Shown: positions 33,826 through 46,000 of the stretch, piece by piece
Numbering within the stretch: the first letter of the stretch is position 1
Layout of the letters: every line of letters starts with the position of its first letter
Assembly: GCA_030142905.1 (NCBI GenBank)
Contig: JASJOG010000619.1
Location: 23,155 to 87,154, forward strand
Direction of reading: 5' to 3'
DNA: 64,000 bases
DNA from: Heliopora coerulea
Lineage: Eukaryota > Cnidaria > Anthozoa > Scleralcyonacea > Helioporidae
Notes under the pieces: model-generated
Database searches by the model: none
What the model was told of the DNA's origin: nothing
Seen by the model: the letters and a program-made list of their open reading frames with translations, nothing else
Translations under genes and position numbers: made by a program

Positions 33826-35115
33826 ATGATCTTGATTTGATAGTCGATTATTAATGGCCAATAGCGTCTACTAGATGTACATAGTGGCCATTCCTATCAC
33901 AATTTGTCAGGGTTGCATGTTTCAACACTGCATATTCTAAAATATCAATCCTCTTGGGCCACTTTGCTCACCATTTTACGTAAGTGTCTTACTTTCCATT
34001 AATACTATTTTCTGCATGTTACTCAACGCCCATTTAGCTTTCTTCTCATGTCGTATCAGTCTGACGATGATTTTGCAATAAAATCGAAATATCACAAATT
34101 CATTTCTCGTCTTGTTTCAATCCATATCTTGGGTTTCTCAAGATGCTGATCTTTGGATTATGTTTTGTTTTATATTTATCAATTTGTTGCTGTAATTGAT
34201 TAACACCACCTCCAAGACATCCTATTACCATTAGTATTTTCTGTACATGGAATCCTGTTCGCTTCACTCTCGTTTCAAACGGTTTTGGTCCTTATTTAAC
34301 TTTTCCCAATGTTTTTCTTCAATATTTTGTTCGTGAGAACAAGCCATATCCTCCAGCCAAATCCGTTTCCCTACCTTGTCCTATTGTGTAATGTCTGGCC
34401 TCCTAGCGTTGTTATATTTCATCAGTTTCTATTCAAAATCCCACATCAACTTCAACTTATCATTCTCCATTACCTCCCCTTTTACCGATTGCTGTTGGTT
34501 CCACTGTGTTCCTTCCTCTATAATCCCATGTTGCTTCCCCCATTGTACGGCTAGCACCATCAATGCGTTGTTGTGTCCTCTCGCATATTCTGTCTCTGCT
34601 ATTACTGTATATCCTGCCAAGAGATGTTGTACAGTCTCATCATACTGTCGACACAATCTACACAATACCAATTCCACTTTTAGTCCTCTCATCCCCTTTC
34701 GTTTCCTTGTCGCGATCATCTGTTCTTCCATGTTTATCATCACTGCTGTCTATTTAGGGTCTAGATTGCATTTAAGCCATTCACTACATCCACATCCTGG
34801 TTCTGATAGACATTGCTTTGCATTTCCTCCTTAATATACTCAGCTTTTTTGTTATTATTCATTCCTTTCATCAATTCTTCCTTCAGTTTCGTCCAACAGA
34901 ATTTCCAGGGGGGATGTCATACTCTCTCCGTTGATCGTTACTCCTTTTTCGTTAAAGGTTACTTCCATTCCATATTCTGCTAACGTCTGTTCGGCCTCAC
35001 GTTTCACTGAACGATTCTCACAATCGCATTATCTCTTCCATACTACTTCAATCCATCTACTCTCCGACATTGACATATTGGTTGCAATTCTGACTTTTGT
35101 TTCCTGGTATAGGGT
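33826..35115 (-). mobile_element. R2/R4/NeSL-type LINE, copy G, 5'-truncated and interrupted
   Basis: The minus strand starts in the thumb (YQETKVRIATNM, near 35110) and continues to the knuckle CRLCRQYDETVQHLLAGY (about 34660; last Cys is Tyr), an endonuclease region (34560-34400) and VLMVIGCLGGGV near 34220. It is closest to copies A and F. A block related to Penelope terminal repeats (34052-34192) interrupts the 3' part. Only the C-terminal third remains. Confidence 0.75.
34052..34192. mobile_element. Insertion related to the fold-back/Penelope terminal repeat family
   Basis: It contains 'tctgacgatgattttgcaat' with a hammerhead-core-like arrangement (34061-34089), followed by 'ccatatcttgggtttctcaa' and 'gttttgttttatatttatca'. 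The same order of blocks is found at 52209-52330, 60760-60870 and, inverted, at 61380-61510. Confidence 0.65.
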
Positions 35116-35818
35116 GGAGTGGGGAAAAATGGGTCAGTGGGGCAAAATGGAGCAGCCTGATTTTATTCTGTTTTCTCCCAACCTGTTTCATATCATAACT
35201 TATGCCGCCATTATGGATTACATCATCCTATCAGGCGAAATATACAGTAGGAATTCTCCATCATTCTTTCTCCAGGAAGTGTTGAGTAAGGTTGCACAAC
35301 AGTAGACAATATATTTATTTTTAACAATGTTCTTAAAAGTTCGCATGTTTAACAACAAAATAAGTATGAACACAACGTAATAAAAATGATATTTGAAAGC
35401 AAACAAAAAGTTCAAACTGTAAAGGTTCGCATGAGTTGTGGCGGGAAAAGTCGATACACTTTTCTCACTGGTGGCGAACAATCGTCTGCCGCCTCTGATT
35501 GGTCAGACGATTGTAGCCACTAGTTGGAAAAATCGTCTGACCGACGAGGGTCGAACTTCACCTGTAAGAGACGGCTTTTATCTTTGCGCTTGCAGAGGAG
35601 TATATCACAGTATGTATATAATAATTGCACTTACTGCTATCCGTCGGCAAAATTGTCCTACATCCTGGACAGGACGTAGCGGAATAGCTCTTTAAGCTGA
35701 AGTGGAGACTATGCGTGCACCAAAAAATTCGTTCAAAAGCGAAGGCAGTTCATGTTATAGAATATGCTACAGCACTTAAACCATTCCCTAAGGTTTTTAA
35801 CAGTTTCACCTTGTCAGC

Positions 35819-35823
<5 letters not shown>
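35116..35823. other. Non-coding stretch upstream of the PNP-ROCO-Death gene
   Basis: No recognised coding. A GC-richer block at 35430-35700 includes an inverted CCAAT box (ATTGG at 35498) and two 'cgtctg.c' repeats. It could hold a promoter or first exon for the downstream gene, but I cannot place a start codon with a matching phase-1 donor. Confidence 0.35.

Positions 35824-35893
<70 letters not shown>
35824..35893. repeat. (TA)n microsatellite
   Basis: About 70 bp of TA with a single interruption near 35864, directly left of the fold-back repeat. Confidence 0.95.
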
Positions 35894-35898
<5 letters not shown>

Positions 35899-35978
35899 GA
35901 ATAAGCTTAAAATTCTGGGTTGTTACTCAGAGTTTCACGTCTGTTTGGACGATCATCAGACAACTCTGATGATCATGA
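35894..35978 (-). repeat. Direct copy of the palindrome arm
   Basis: The sequence 'gaaatgaataagcttaaaat' through 'ctctgatgatcat' is nearly identical to the left arm of the palindrome that follows (36001-36080). On the minus strand it contains CTGATGA...GAAAC (35932-35959), the same core motif as in the palindrome. Confidence 0.9.
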
Positions 35979-36180
35979 TTGTAAGATAGAGCAGATAAAT
36001 GAAATGAATAAGCTTAAAATTCTGGGTTGTTACTCAGAGTTTCACGTCTGTTTGGACGATCATCAGACAACTCTGATGATCATCAGAGTTGTCTGATGAT
36101 CGTCCAAACAGACGTGAAACTCTGAGTAACAACCCAGAATTTTAAGCTTATTCATTTCATTTATCTGCTCTATCTTACAA
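35979..36180. repeat. Perfect 202-bp palindrome, no spacer
   Basis: Bases 35979-36079 and 36080-36180 are exact reverse complements in every stretch I compared, with the centre in 'gatga|tcatc'. Each arm carries CTGATGA, a 4-bp stem CGTC/GACG and GAAAC (36093-36120 on plus, 36039-36066 on minus). A TA tract lies just left of the adjoining direct copy, and another lies about 50 bp to the right. Confidence 0.93.
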
Positions 36181-36228
36181 GATATTGAGCACTCTACATA
36201 AAGTCAATATAGAAACTGATTGTATTGC

Positions 36229-36255
36229 ATATATATATATATATATATATATATG
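36229..36255. repeat. (TA)n microsatellite
   Basis: A short TA run right of the palindrome. With the tract at 35824-35893 it brackets the fold-back, suggesting insertion into or expansion of a TA target. Confidence 0.9.
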
Positions 36256-36394
36256 ATTACAATGTTTTTGATGTCAATTGATGAATGCCACTGCCTTGAA
36301 TAAATAAAAGTTCTATCAAAGAAACTTATTCAGATCAAACCTCTGTTGTAACTGACGCTAATAATGAGAATATATCTCTATTTTTTGTCCCAAG

Positions 36395-37021
36395 GACCTC
36401 CGGATATTCATCTTATTTCAAGACGGGACGTTGATCTAACTGTGTTTCCCTGGAATAGAAAAACAGTTCACTATGTCCTGTTAACAGTCAATGAACACGA
36501 GTTCCTCGCGGCATACGAGATACTGAAAGATCCTTTTAAGTCATCTGTGGAAGATTTGGGACCAGTCTACTTCGGTGGTGTTGGTGAGGTTGAAGTGGCT
36601 TTGGTGGAATCAGAAATGGGTGCTAACAACATCTTGGCAGCACAAGAGACCTGTAGAAAAGCCGTCGGTCTAATCAAACCAAAAGCAATTATTTGTCTCG
36701 GGGTATGCTTTGGTTTGTCAAAAGAAAAGCAAAACCTAGGGGACCTACTGATATCTCGGAACATTCAAAGATATTCTCAAGTTCGCGTCAATGCGGATGG
36801 CTCAAAAGAGCAAAGAAACGACAGCTATTTGGTGGATAAGGAACTTTTCAAACTTTTTAAAGATGGACGAAATGGCTGGAATTCGCAACTCAGCGGACGT
36901 TCGGTTAAGGTCCACACAGGTACAATTCTTTCCGGTCCTGAACTTATCGACAATGCAGAACGTAGAATGGAGTTAAAAACAACGTATCGCGAAGCTCTTG
37001 GTGGAGAAATGGAAAGCGAAG
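36395..37021 (+). CDS. Exon 1 (as seen): nucleoside phosphorylase-like domain, N-terminal part
   Basis: The acceptor 'ttttttgtcccaag' precedes GACCTCCGG, and the donor is 'gaag|gtatat'. The exon is 627 bp, phase 1 at both ends. It encodes the PNP_UDP/MTAN fold: VHYVLLTVNEHEFLAAYEIL (first strand), VALVESEMGANN (phosphate and ribose loop region), KAIICLGVCFGL (the 'GvcgGl' turn) and, at the end, GGEMESEG, matching the family's Met-Glu ribose-binding motif. These residues look kept, so nucleosidase or phosphorylase activity is plausible. The in-frame ATG at 36364 lies in the pyrimidine tract just before the acceptor, so I do not take it as the start. An upstream exon ending in G is expected. 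Confidence 0.82.
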
Positions 37022-39965
37022 GTATATGCACGAATTAAATAGCAGATTAGTGGCAATTGACGAACCAGGCGGGAACCGTAATTCGAATATGAAAATCAAT
37101 GCCCAGCAAAACAAGGGGAATAAAGCCTGAGCACAAACTTTGAGTTTAAAATATTTTAATGCTTATATTTTTTTCCATCTCGCAACATCGCCAGAGCTAG
37201 TGTGACAAAATAGTTAAGGAGAATCGCATTTATATTACAGTTAAGGATGAGCTATATCGAATTACAATGTGACACTAAAAGGCATCACGGAATAAATTAA
37301 ATTAAGGAAAGAGAGAAGGGACTTAAATTGGAGTTGACTGAAGGTTTGATTTCTTTAATGAGAATGTTTTCTTGTAAGGGAAGCCCTAAACTAGAGGAAC
37401 AGGAAGAAAGAATACTAAAATCATTGAAGGATAAGGGGTGACCAGTTTCTCGGTGATGAGACAAAATGCTTGAGAGAGAAGGATTACTGGGTTTCTTCGC
37501 TTGTATAACTGAAATTCCTTTGTGGTCAAAGATACGCGTATGGATGCGTGGACAAGTTTTCTCGACACACATTGCATCACAGCATTGACACAAACAAATA
37601 AACGATGTGTGATCTCAGACCACAAGAAATGCTGTCCTTGACCTGAAAAGGAAAGAAATTAGACAGACAACAAACAGCACCTTCTTTCAGCTCTAATATA
37701 AGTTTCATCCCTCTTTCTTTAATTTGATTTACTCGGCGATGCCTCATAGTGTCATCTTTGTAATACGATATGCCCCTTCCTTGACTGTAATATAAATTTG
37801 ATTCTTCCGTAGTTTCGTAACAGCAAGATAGTAGTCAGACATTTCAAATAAGCGACAAATTTTTTAATTGTAAACATGTGCCTATCCAGCGTGTGGGGAT
37901 TTTATATATTCGTATTCTTTGGATTTTTTAGATTAAAAATCTAATAAATCTTGCATTTCGACAATTTCAATTTCATGGAGATTTTCGAGGTTAAAGTTTG
38001 AAATTTTGCACTTTGGTAGTGAGAAAAAAACACGGATGACTATTTACCCGAAGTGACGTCAAATTTGGAACGAATGAGAACTGTAGTAATTGATTTACCT
38101 AGCACAAGGTTAGGTTTATGTTTGAAGAAATCGATGTTTGTTTCGACAAATTGCTCAGAATTGTTCTGAAACATTCAGAAATTCCGGTCATCACGGAGAA
38201 AAGCCTGCAGAAGAACAACGATACAAATACGTCGGAGTCGGTTAAAAAGGTCGTAAACAGTGGATAACTAGTATGTGAGATTGTCATTATGTTTCTCTTT
38301 AGTCTTGAATGTTTCAATATTTTGGCGCAATCTCTAGTAAGTGAAGAAGCAGGCAGGAATCGTAATCTTACAGTAAATATAAGTGTCTCGCTCAATACGC
38401 AGTTGTGTATTGTCAAACCAACTCAGATGGTATACCGTGCTCGGTGTTTATTACGCTGTGTACCTATATTTATTCAAAAACTACGATTCCTGCGATGATA
38501 TTTCGATTCTATATCAAAGTCATTGTCAAACCAAATGAGTTAGTTTGAAAATACTCCACCGTGTAGGGTTCTGGGCACTTTTAATTTTTCTAATGATAAC
38601 GATTCTCTCCTCGATCTTCGCTTACTAGGGATTGTGATAAAACATTGATACATTCATGACTGAAGGGAAACAGTGACAGTCTCACATACAACGATCAGTG
38701 ACTTTATTAGCGGGACACGAATTCCTAGTAATTACCTGTGTTTCTTCCTTCCACTTTTTCGATGTTGAGTGCCGAACAATGGTGAATTTTGTGCGATTCT
38801 TAGCACCGAGACTGATTATTCCTTGTTACCAAACAACATTGAAGTGGGGGAGGAGAGGGTATGTTAGATTTGTGACATTTTGGGGATCGAGTAATGATTT
38901 GGTGAGGTGTCCCGGTCTAATTGGTCACTGATTGTAGTTATCCACTGTTTCGAATCTGTCTAACCGACTCAGACGTTCTTCTAAGCGCTCTTCTTCTGCA
39001 GTTCTTTCTTCGTAATCACGGGTCATCCATTCTTCGTCCCTCAAAGGTTCTCATTCGTAAGGTTGGACGTTATCGTCAGCATCATTGTGGAATGCATAAT
39101 TTGTCGTGCATCCCCCTTTGGTCTCAATGACGTCTGTCCTTGAGTCGTTTCTGCTGTAATCCTTACTCAGAGAAGAAGTCATGCTTGAAAATGTTTCTGC
39201 ACTGATGTTTCCGAACAATTTTGTGCAAATGTTCGAAACAAAACTCAAGTTATTCAAACAGAAAACTAACCTTGCGCCAGGTAAATCACTTACTGTAGTT
39301 CTCATTCGTTCCCACTTTGACGTCATTTCTGGTAAGTAGTTACCGGTGTTTTTTCTCACGACCAAACTGCAAAATTGCAAACTTTGACCTTGAAAATCTC
39401 CATGAAAATGAAATTGTCGCAAAACTGGATATGTTACATTTTTAATCGGAAAGATCCAAAGAATGCAAACATATAAAATGCGCACACACGGGATAGGCAC
39501 TTTAGGTATTTTGTCACACTCTCTCTGACGATACTGCCAGTTGCAACCAAACGAAAGCATTAAATTATTTTAAACTCGAAGTTTGTGATCATGGCTTTAT
39601 CCCGTTTGACTTGTTGGGCATTGTTTTTTTATCTTCAGATTGAATATCTGATTATCAACTGCCAAGATTGCTCTCATGATGTCTCTCACTCATCACCTCT
39701 GTTTGTCTGTCTGTCTCTGTCTCATGGTCTATATCCGTCACCTTTTCTCTCTATATCTTTGTCTCCGATGGTTTGTATCAGGTGTTGAGTTTTTATTCCA
39801 CGTTTGGCACATGAGTCCCGAACTAAGATTTATATAAGTTAAGTGTGAAGATCAAAGTCAAGTCAAAGAATACGTAGAAAAGGGATATAATTATGGAAAA
39901 TTTTATCAAAGTTTAATATTTTGCTGTATTTGACGCAACATCTATAGGCAATGAAATAAAATGTG

Positions 39966-40016
<51 letters not shown>

Positions 40017-43000
40017 ATATTCTTAGAGGTTATTTGACATAATTTGGCTCTTGAGAGGAAACGTGACGCGAAAAGATGTCAGAAGTGACGAAGAGAGGTA
40101 AAGATTATAAATAAGAAGACCTGAATATTAGAATTGAGAATAGGATAAGGTTTTTCATTAAGCAGCCGGCTTTCTCTGTTCAGGAGGTCACAGATGGAAG
40201 AAGAGCTAAAAGAAGAAAGGATAGTAAAATTATCGGTTCAAACATGGTGACCAGTATCATGGTAAAATCTGAGAATGCTGTTTGATGAAGGGTTGACACA
40301 ATTTTTACCAGTTACAGCAGAAATTCCCACGTGATTGGATATACGGGTGTAGAGAATTTGGCTTGCCAGGCCAACATGCAACTCGCTGCAGCATCGAAAT
40401 TTTAAACGATCCACGACACGAGATCTACGATCCTTGGTAACTTTGTCCTTAACCCTTTATGTGACACTCTTGCTGTTCTGTTACTTATTATATTTAACTC
40501 TGTCTAATGCCGGACAATTTTATATGTCAAAGGAGACCTCCAGGAAATTTCCACTGAAGGGGTTGAAGGCGAAATTTTGTGATAAATGCATCATAGTTGA
40601 CATTTGTTTTTACCTCCTTTACTTCAGGGTTGATTGGTCTAGAAGTGCCTTTCATTGTTTGTAAGAGCATTACTGATTGGGCTGATGGCTCCAAAACCAA
40701 AGACTGGCAAAAGTTTGGCGCCAAAGTGTCAGCTTCCTTTGTGAAACACGTCTTAGAATCTCTAAAGTTTCAACAAGGTTAGTAAAACAATTTTTTCATG
40801 TTAGGATACTAATTGTCACACAGCCATGTTGAAGAAACACATGCAAAATGGCATGTAGAGTAATGTTTCATTGTAGTACACTTGCCATTATTTACTCCGT
40901 AACTCAAGGAAACGCAACATTCGGTTCTCTGTGCTCTGGAATCATTTAAGAAATACCAAATGGATTCCTGTGTTTGGATACTTTGATCCAAACATGCAGA
41001 ATGTTGCGAGACTTAAGATAAGCATACAAAAACACGAGCCGCTAGGCGAGTGTTTTTAAGTTTTTGAAAGTCGAGCGACATCCCAAGTTTTTGGGTCACA
41101 GTATCCAAACACAGGAATCCATTTGATATTTCTTTTATAAAATAATGGAAGATAAAAAGAAATTAACTTGATAAACACAATGATGAAAAAAGCAATTCTC
41201 CCGAAAATTATCAACTACCAATCAGAGCCAATCTTAAAAACATCGAACCTGTCAACAAAGTGAAGTCACTTCAAGCTGTGCGAAAGTCCAGCCACATACT
41301 AAGTATTTGAATCACAGTATTCAAACACACATAAGTCATTACGTCTTTCTTTCATACAATGACAAGACTGAACGTGCTAAACAAACTTCAGAACACTTTT
41401 GGCGGGAAATTTTCTTTGTTTGAATATTCTTGTTCAAACACGGGTATTAACCAATCAGAGCTCGCAAACTAGTCACGTTATTTTACAAATAAACATCCCG
41501 CACTGATTTCTCCAGGAGAAATCCTCGCCTTCTGGTGTACTCCACTGCATTAAAAGAACGCTCTAAAAGAACTGGTACGGCAAAATATGCTTCCGCTCAG
41601 ATTTTATATTAATATAAGCGGATACAAGGAGAGCCTTAGGCACCTGAGACCCTCTTTCTTACCGCACCATACAACTTTGCTTGAGTTTTCAATGTTATAC
41701 TTAATAAGTTATTTGCAGAATTCCATGAGACGGAAATAGGTTGTGCTTAAACTGAATAAATAAAAAATCCTCACAGATTGCTTCACGCCTGCATGAATTT
41801 ATTTTTTAACGACGATCTTTCATGCGACATGTCGGCTCCTCGAAAGTTTGCTCAGGCCTTGTTTGTAAGCTGTGCCGGGCTGTGCTGCTTGCTGCCTGTA
41901 ATTCCTATTTTTGAATGTAAAGTTCAAGAAGTTCTGAACCTTTCCTTGAACGGCAACTTTGGTAAAAAGCAATTTTCGATTACTGAACTGAAGAATTTGA
42001 AGAACCTTAATATGAGTTACTGCGGTCTTAAAAAGTTTCCGGATGGACTGGGAAATTGCATTACTTTAGAAGAGCTGAACCTTTGGGGGAACAGCTTCCT
42101 TGGTAAGAAGCCATTTTCTATTACTGGACTTAAGAATTTGAAGAAGCTGAATATGGGTCACTTCGGTTTTAAAAAGTTCCCGGATGGACTGGAAAATCGC
42201 ATTAGTTTAGAAGATCTCGACCTTTCCTTAAACGGCAACCTTGGCAAGCAGCCATTTTCAATTCGTAAGCTAAAGAATTTGAAGGAGCTAGGTATGAGGA
42301 ACTGTGGTCTTGAAAAGTTCCCTGATGGACTCGAAAATTGCATTAGTTTAGAAGATCTTAACTTTTCCTGCAACAAAAACCTTGGGAAGCAGCCGTTTTC
42401 AATTTCTGTACTCAAGAATTTAAAGAAGCTGGACATAAGTAACTGTGGTTTTGAAAAATATCCGGATGGGCTTGAAAATAACATTAGTTTGGAACATGTT
42501 GATCTTTCTCGCAATAACCTAGCTGACAAAGAATTTTCAATCCCCAACTCATCGCCACTGAAAACACTTCAGTTAGGAAACTGTAAACTCGACCATTTAC
42601 CAAATGCTGTATTCAACCTTCCCAATCTCACCCTGCTAGATATGCGTTCAAACAAACTGAAAGAACTGCCTGCAAGTTTTACAACGTTAATAGATAAGAA
42701 TGAGAAATTTGATCTTGGAGATAATGCATTAGGTAAGCCGCCACAAGTTATCTGCAACAGACCTAACGCGATTTCGCAATATTTCAAGGACCTTGCCAAA
42801 TTCGGTCCAGTTCACTCCAAACGACTTAGGGTGCAGGTGATTGGAAATTCTGGCGCTGGAAAAACGAGTCTGATTAACGGTTTATTGTTGGGACAGTCAA
42901 AGTTGACAAAACCAAAGGAGAGAACAGAGGGTGTCGAGATCAGACAGTGGATTCCAGATCCTGCGATTGAAGATCTTGAACTAGAAATCTGGGATTTCGG

Positions 43001-46000
43001 CGGTCAGATGGAGTACCAAAGTGTAAGCCATTACTTCATCGAACAGCATTCCTTGTTTCTTTTAGTTGTGGATTTGTCATCATATAAAATGACTACTAAA
43101 TCGTATCATGAAAACGCTGGCAAGTGGATTGATGAGTTAAAGAGCATTGTTCTTCGGCCAGTCATAGTGGTGGCTGCAACAAAATCCGACCTAGTTAACG
43201 AAAGCAGTTTAAAAAATAAGTGTGAGCATATGCTGGCTGAAATTACCAAACAAGAAAAAGTAGACATGGTGTCAATAGAAAGAGATAAAAAACAATTAGA
43301 TAATTCCAACAGCAATCGAATTGAAAAGCTTGAGTCATTGATAACAGAGAGGCCGGTTCTCCCTGCCAGCATTGTGTCTGCATCAGATCAAAAGAATTGG
43401 CCTGCTAAAACAAAAACAGTTATTGTTGTTGCATCTGCTGGAAGAGATGAAAAAGCCACAGATGAAGAATCCACAGACGAAGAATCTGCTGATGAAGAAT
43501 CCACAGACGAAGAATCTGCAGATGAAGAATCCACAGACGAAGAATTCGCAAATGGAAAGGACACAGGTGAAGCATCCATAGTTGAAGAATCCCCATCTGA
43601 AGTCGCCTTAAGTGATGAATTCACTCAAGAATTGTCAGATGAGACTGGACGCAATGGCATAATGTTCTTGAAACAGGTGCTTCTCCGAATTGGAAGTGAC
43701 AAAGAATTGTTTCCTCATCTGAGAACCACTCTGCCATCATTATGGGTCAAAATTGAAGAACTCTTGCCAGACTTGAGAAAAGAAATGAAAGAAGTGAAAG
43801 GCTCTCAATGCCTAACATTTGACGAGATGGGAAACTGGTTTTGTAAACACCATCAAGAATTTGAAAAACAGGTTGAGAGAAAAGCGACTTTGAGCGCTGT
43901 CCTTGATTATCTGGTTACTCTTGGAAAGGTTTTACGATTTGAACGCGTAGAACAGCTTCGAGATTTTGTGTTTCCAGATCCTGAATGGTTGATCATGTTG
44001 ATCAAGAATGTCGTTCACCACGATTTAGATTCTTACCTTCAGTACAAAGAAGATTTCAGAATTTGCAACATGGACCCTGTAAACTTTGAAATCGAGAAGA
44101 AGGAACTGATTGAACATGGATTACTTTCGGAGTCTCTCTTACGATGCATTTGGTATGATGCAGTTCCTGAAGAAAGTGACTTTAAGAAGCTTGCTCCTCT
44201 GCTTTATTATTTTGACGTGGGATATCAGATGACGGTGAAAGAAGCCGAGAATGAAGGAAAAGAAACTGCCAAGAGGAACATATTAATCCCAGCACTTATG
44301 CCAAAGGCTGGTCCTAGTGTTCTTGATGAGACATGGCCAGAAAATACTCCTGAGGAGAATTTCGAAGCAAAAAGCGTGTACAAATTTTGCAGTAGAGTTC
44401 CTGTTGGCCTATTTGAACGGCAAATGGTCCGTTCCCATCAAGGTTCGGACTACATGTTTCACTGGAAGGAAGGATTCTTCGGAGCTCATGATATTGAGGA
44501 AGCAGACGAGGTGAAATTCTGTGTAACGAAGGACCTGTGTTTCCCAAAGGACACCGTTGAATTTACAGCCAGGATTGGAAAGAGTGGCCAAATAAACAGC
44601 CTGTGGAAAGTTGTCTTACGTCTTCACCAGATCTTTGCAAACATGGTGAGGGAATTGTGGCCTGAACTTCGCTACAAAATTTACAATAAATGTCACCAAT
44701 GCAACGACTGTCATCACGAAATGGACTTCGAGATGCTTTTGAAGGACCCAAACACCTACAACAAAAAAGTTGTCTGTAAAGCTCAAGGTGTCCCAGTTAA
44801 AGTGAAATGGGTCTTTCCTCCTGCAGGTATATCTTTTGTAAGCTTTCTGTAATCTTTTGATAAGTTTTTTTTTAAATTTCGCGGGTAGGAAATTAAGTCT
44901 TAAAGATATAGTTCTGTCAACTAAATGTGAGTGGTAAGCAGACGTTTTGCAGGTGACATAATGAATGTTCTTGCAACCCTGATTTTACTTCGGGATTATC
45001 AAGTGTTCTGAGTTGAGAATATAAAAGGAAAAAACGTGCCACGTGTTCTCACATCCAACCCCAGCGATTTGAGGAGATCTTGGCAAAAGTCGAGGCACAC
45101 AAATAGAACTAAGAACGCAGCTAACAGAGGTGAACGAGATCTATTCCTTGATACACTCGGAGGGCAGACAACAATTAACCCTGACTGACGTTAACATGTC
45201 AAAGCTGACATAAAAAAGCTCTAGTCGACGAACACACTCACCGCTGATGATAGCACTAGACTCAAGTATTGAAACGTTGGGTTTATATTGTAAGTATTTC
45301 TCATAGTGAAGGTTTCCTTCAAGCTGTCTCCGAGATATCAGTCTAATGTGTTGTTTCGTTTACATTTTGTATATTTGCAGTTTTACATAATGTAACTTTC
45401 TCGGTTGGCCCCTCTTAGGGTTTCAACGGACTTATTCGCTCGGTTCAAGATTTTTGCTTACTGAATGTTTTGGCTATTGATTTTCCGAGCGGAAAGCGCA
45501 ACCGCAATATAAAGATCAGAGCCTAGCTCAGAATTCTTAAATGTATCGCCATAGTAAAAGAGGCAACTCGAAAAGTTTTAAAACGTTAGTAATCATGTCT
45601 TAAAACTTTTCCAATTACCTCTTATACTTTGGGGATACATTTAAGAATTCTGAGCTGGGATCTTATCTTTATATTTCTGAATGTTTCGTGTGAATTTTTC
45701 TGTTATAACCTTTATTCAGAACGCTTGTAGGTTCCACAGTGAATCGGGAGAATTTGACCATATTTAAATTGTAAAGTTTCAAGGAGATTTTGTTATTTGC
45801 CATAGTTGAGGATCACATTCGTAATCATTGCTCACAAAGTAAAAAACACATTTATTAAGACAAATGAAAAATTTTTGAAAAGTCATACTTACATTCTCCT
45901 TTTTCGTCTTATACAGAGGTAGTGGAAGCATTTAAGAAAGAAACGAGTATGGCTAAAAGTTCGGGTAAACGTTTTTTTATTACACATGTTAGATTTTAAC

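Noticed and set aside
35435..35700. 85-codon ORF at 35438 as first exon of the receptor gene
   Set aside because: No phase-1 donor fits, the sequence has no signal or domain, and the open frame includes a repeat-like 'cgtctg' block.
36364..36394. ATG at 36364 as the start of the phosphorylase gene
   Set aside because: It lies in the pyrimidine-rich tract directly before a good 'cccaag' acceptor. The residues it adds are hydrophobic and unlike the family, and using the acceptor gives the same phase 1 as all other junctions.
39051..39560. 169-codon minus-strand ORF as a gene
   Set aside because: It is inside one arm of the inverted duplication. The other arm does not keep the frame open, and no domain is visible.
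41778..41922. 5' extension of the LRR exon (MLHACMN..., MSAPRKF...)
   Set aside because: The open frame starts at a TTG, and joining its acceptor at 41776 to exon 2 would be out of frame. The extension has no LRR pattern, whereas the acceptor at 41922 keeps frame and starts at the first LRR.
43372..43624. ORFs in alternate frames over the DEES repeat (Lys/Asn-rich plus strand; Ser/Val-rich minus strand)
   Set aside because: They are by-products of the 15-bp repeat, which is divisible by three and keeps all frames open.
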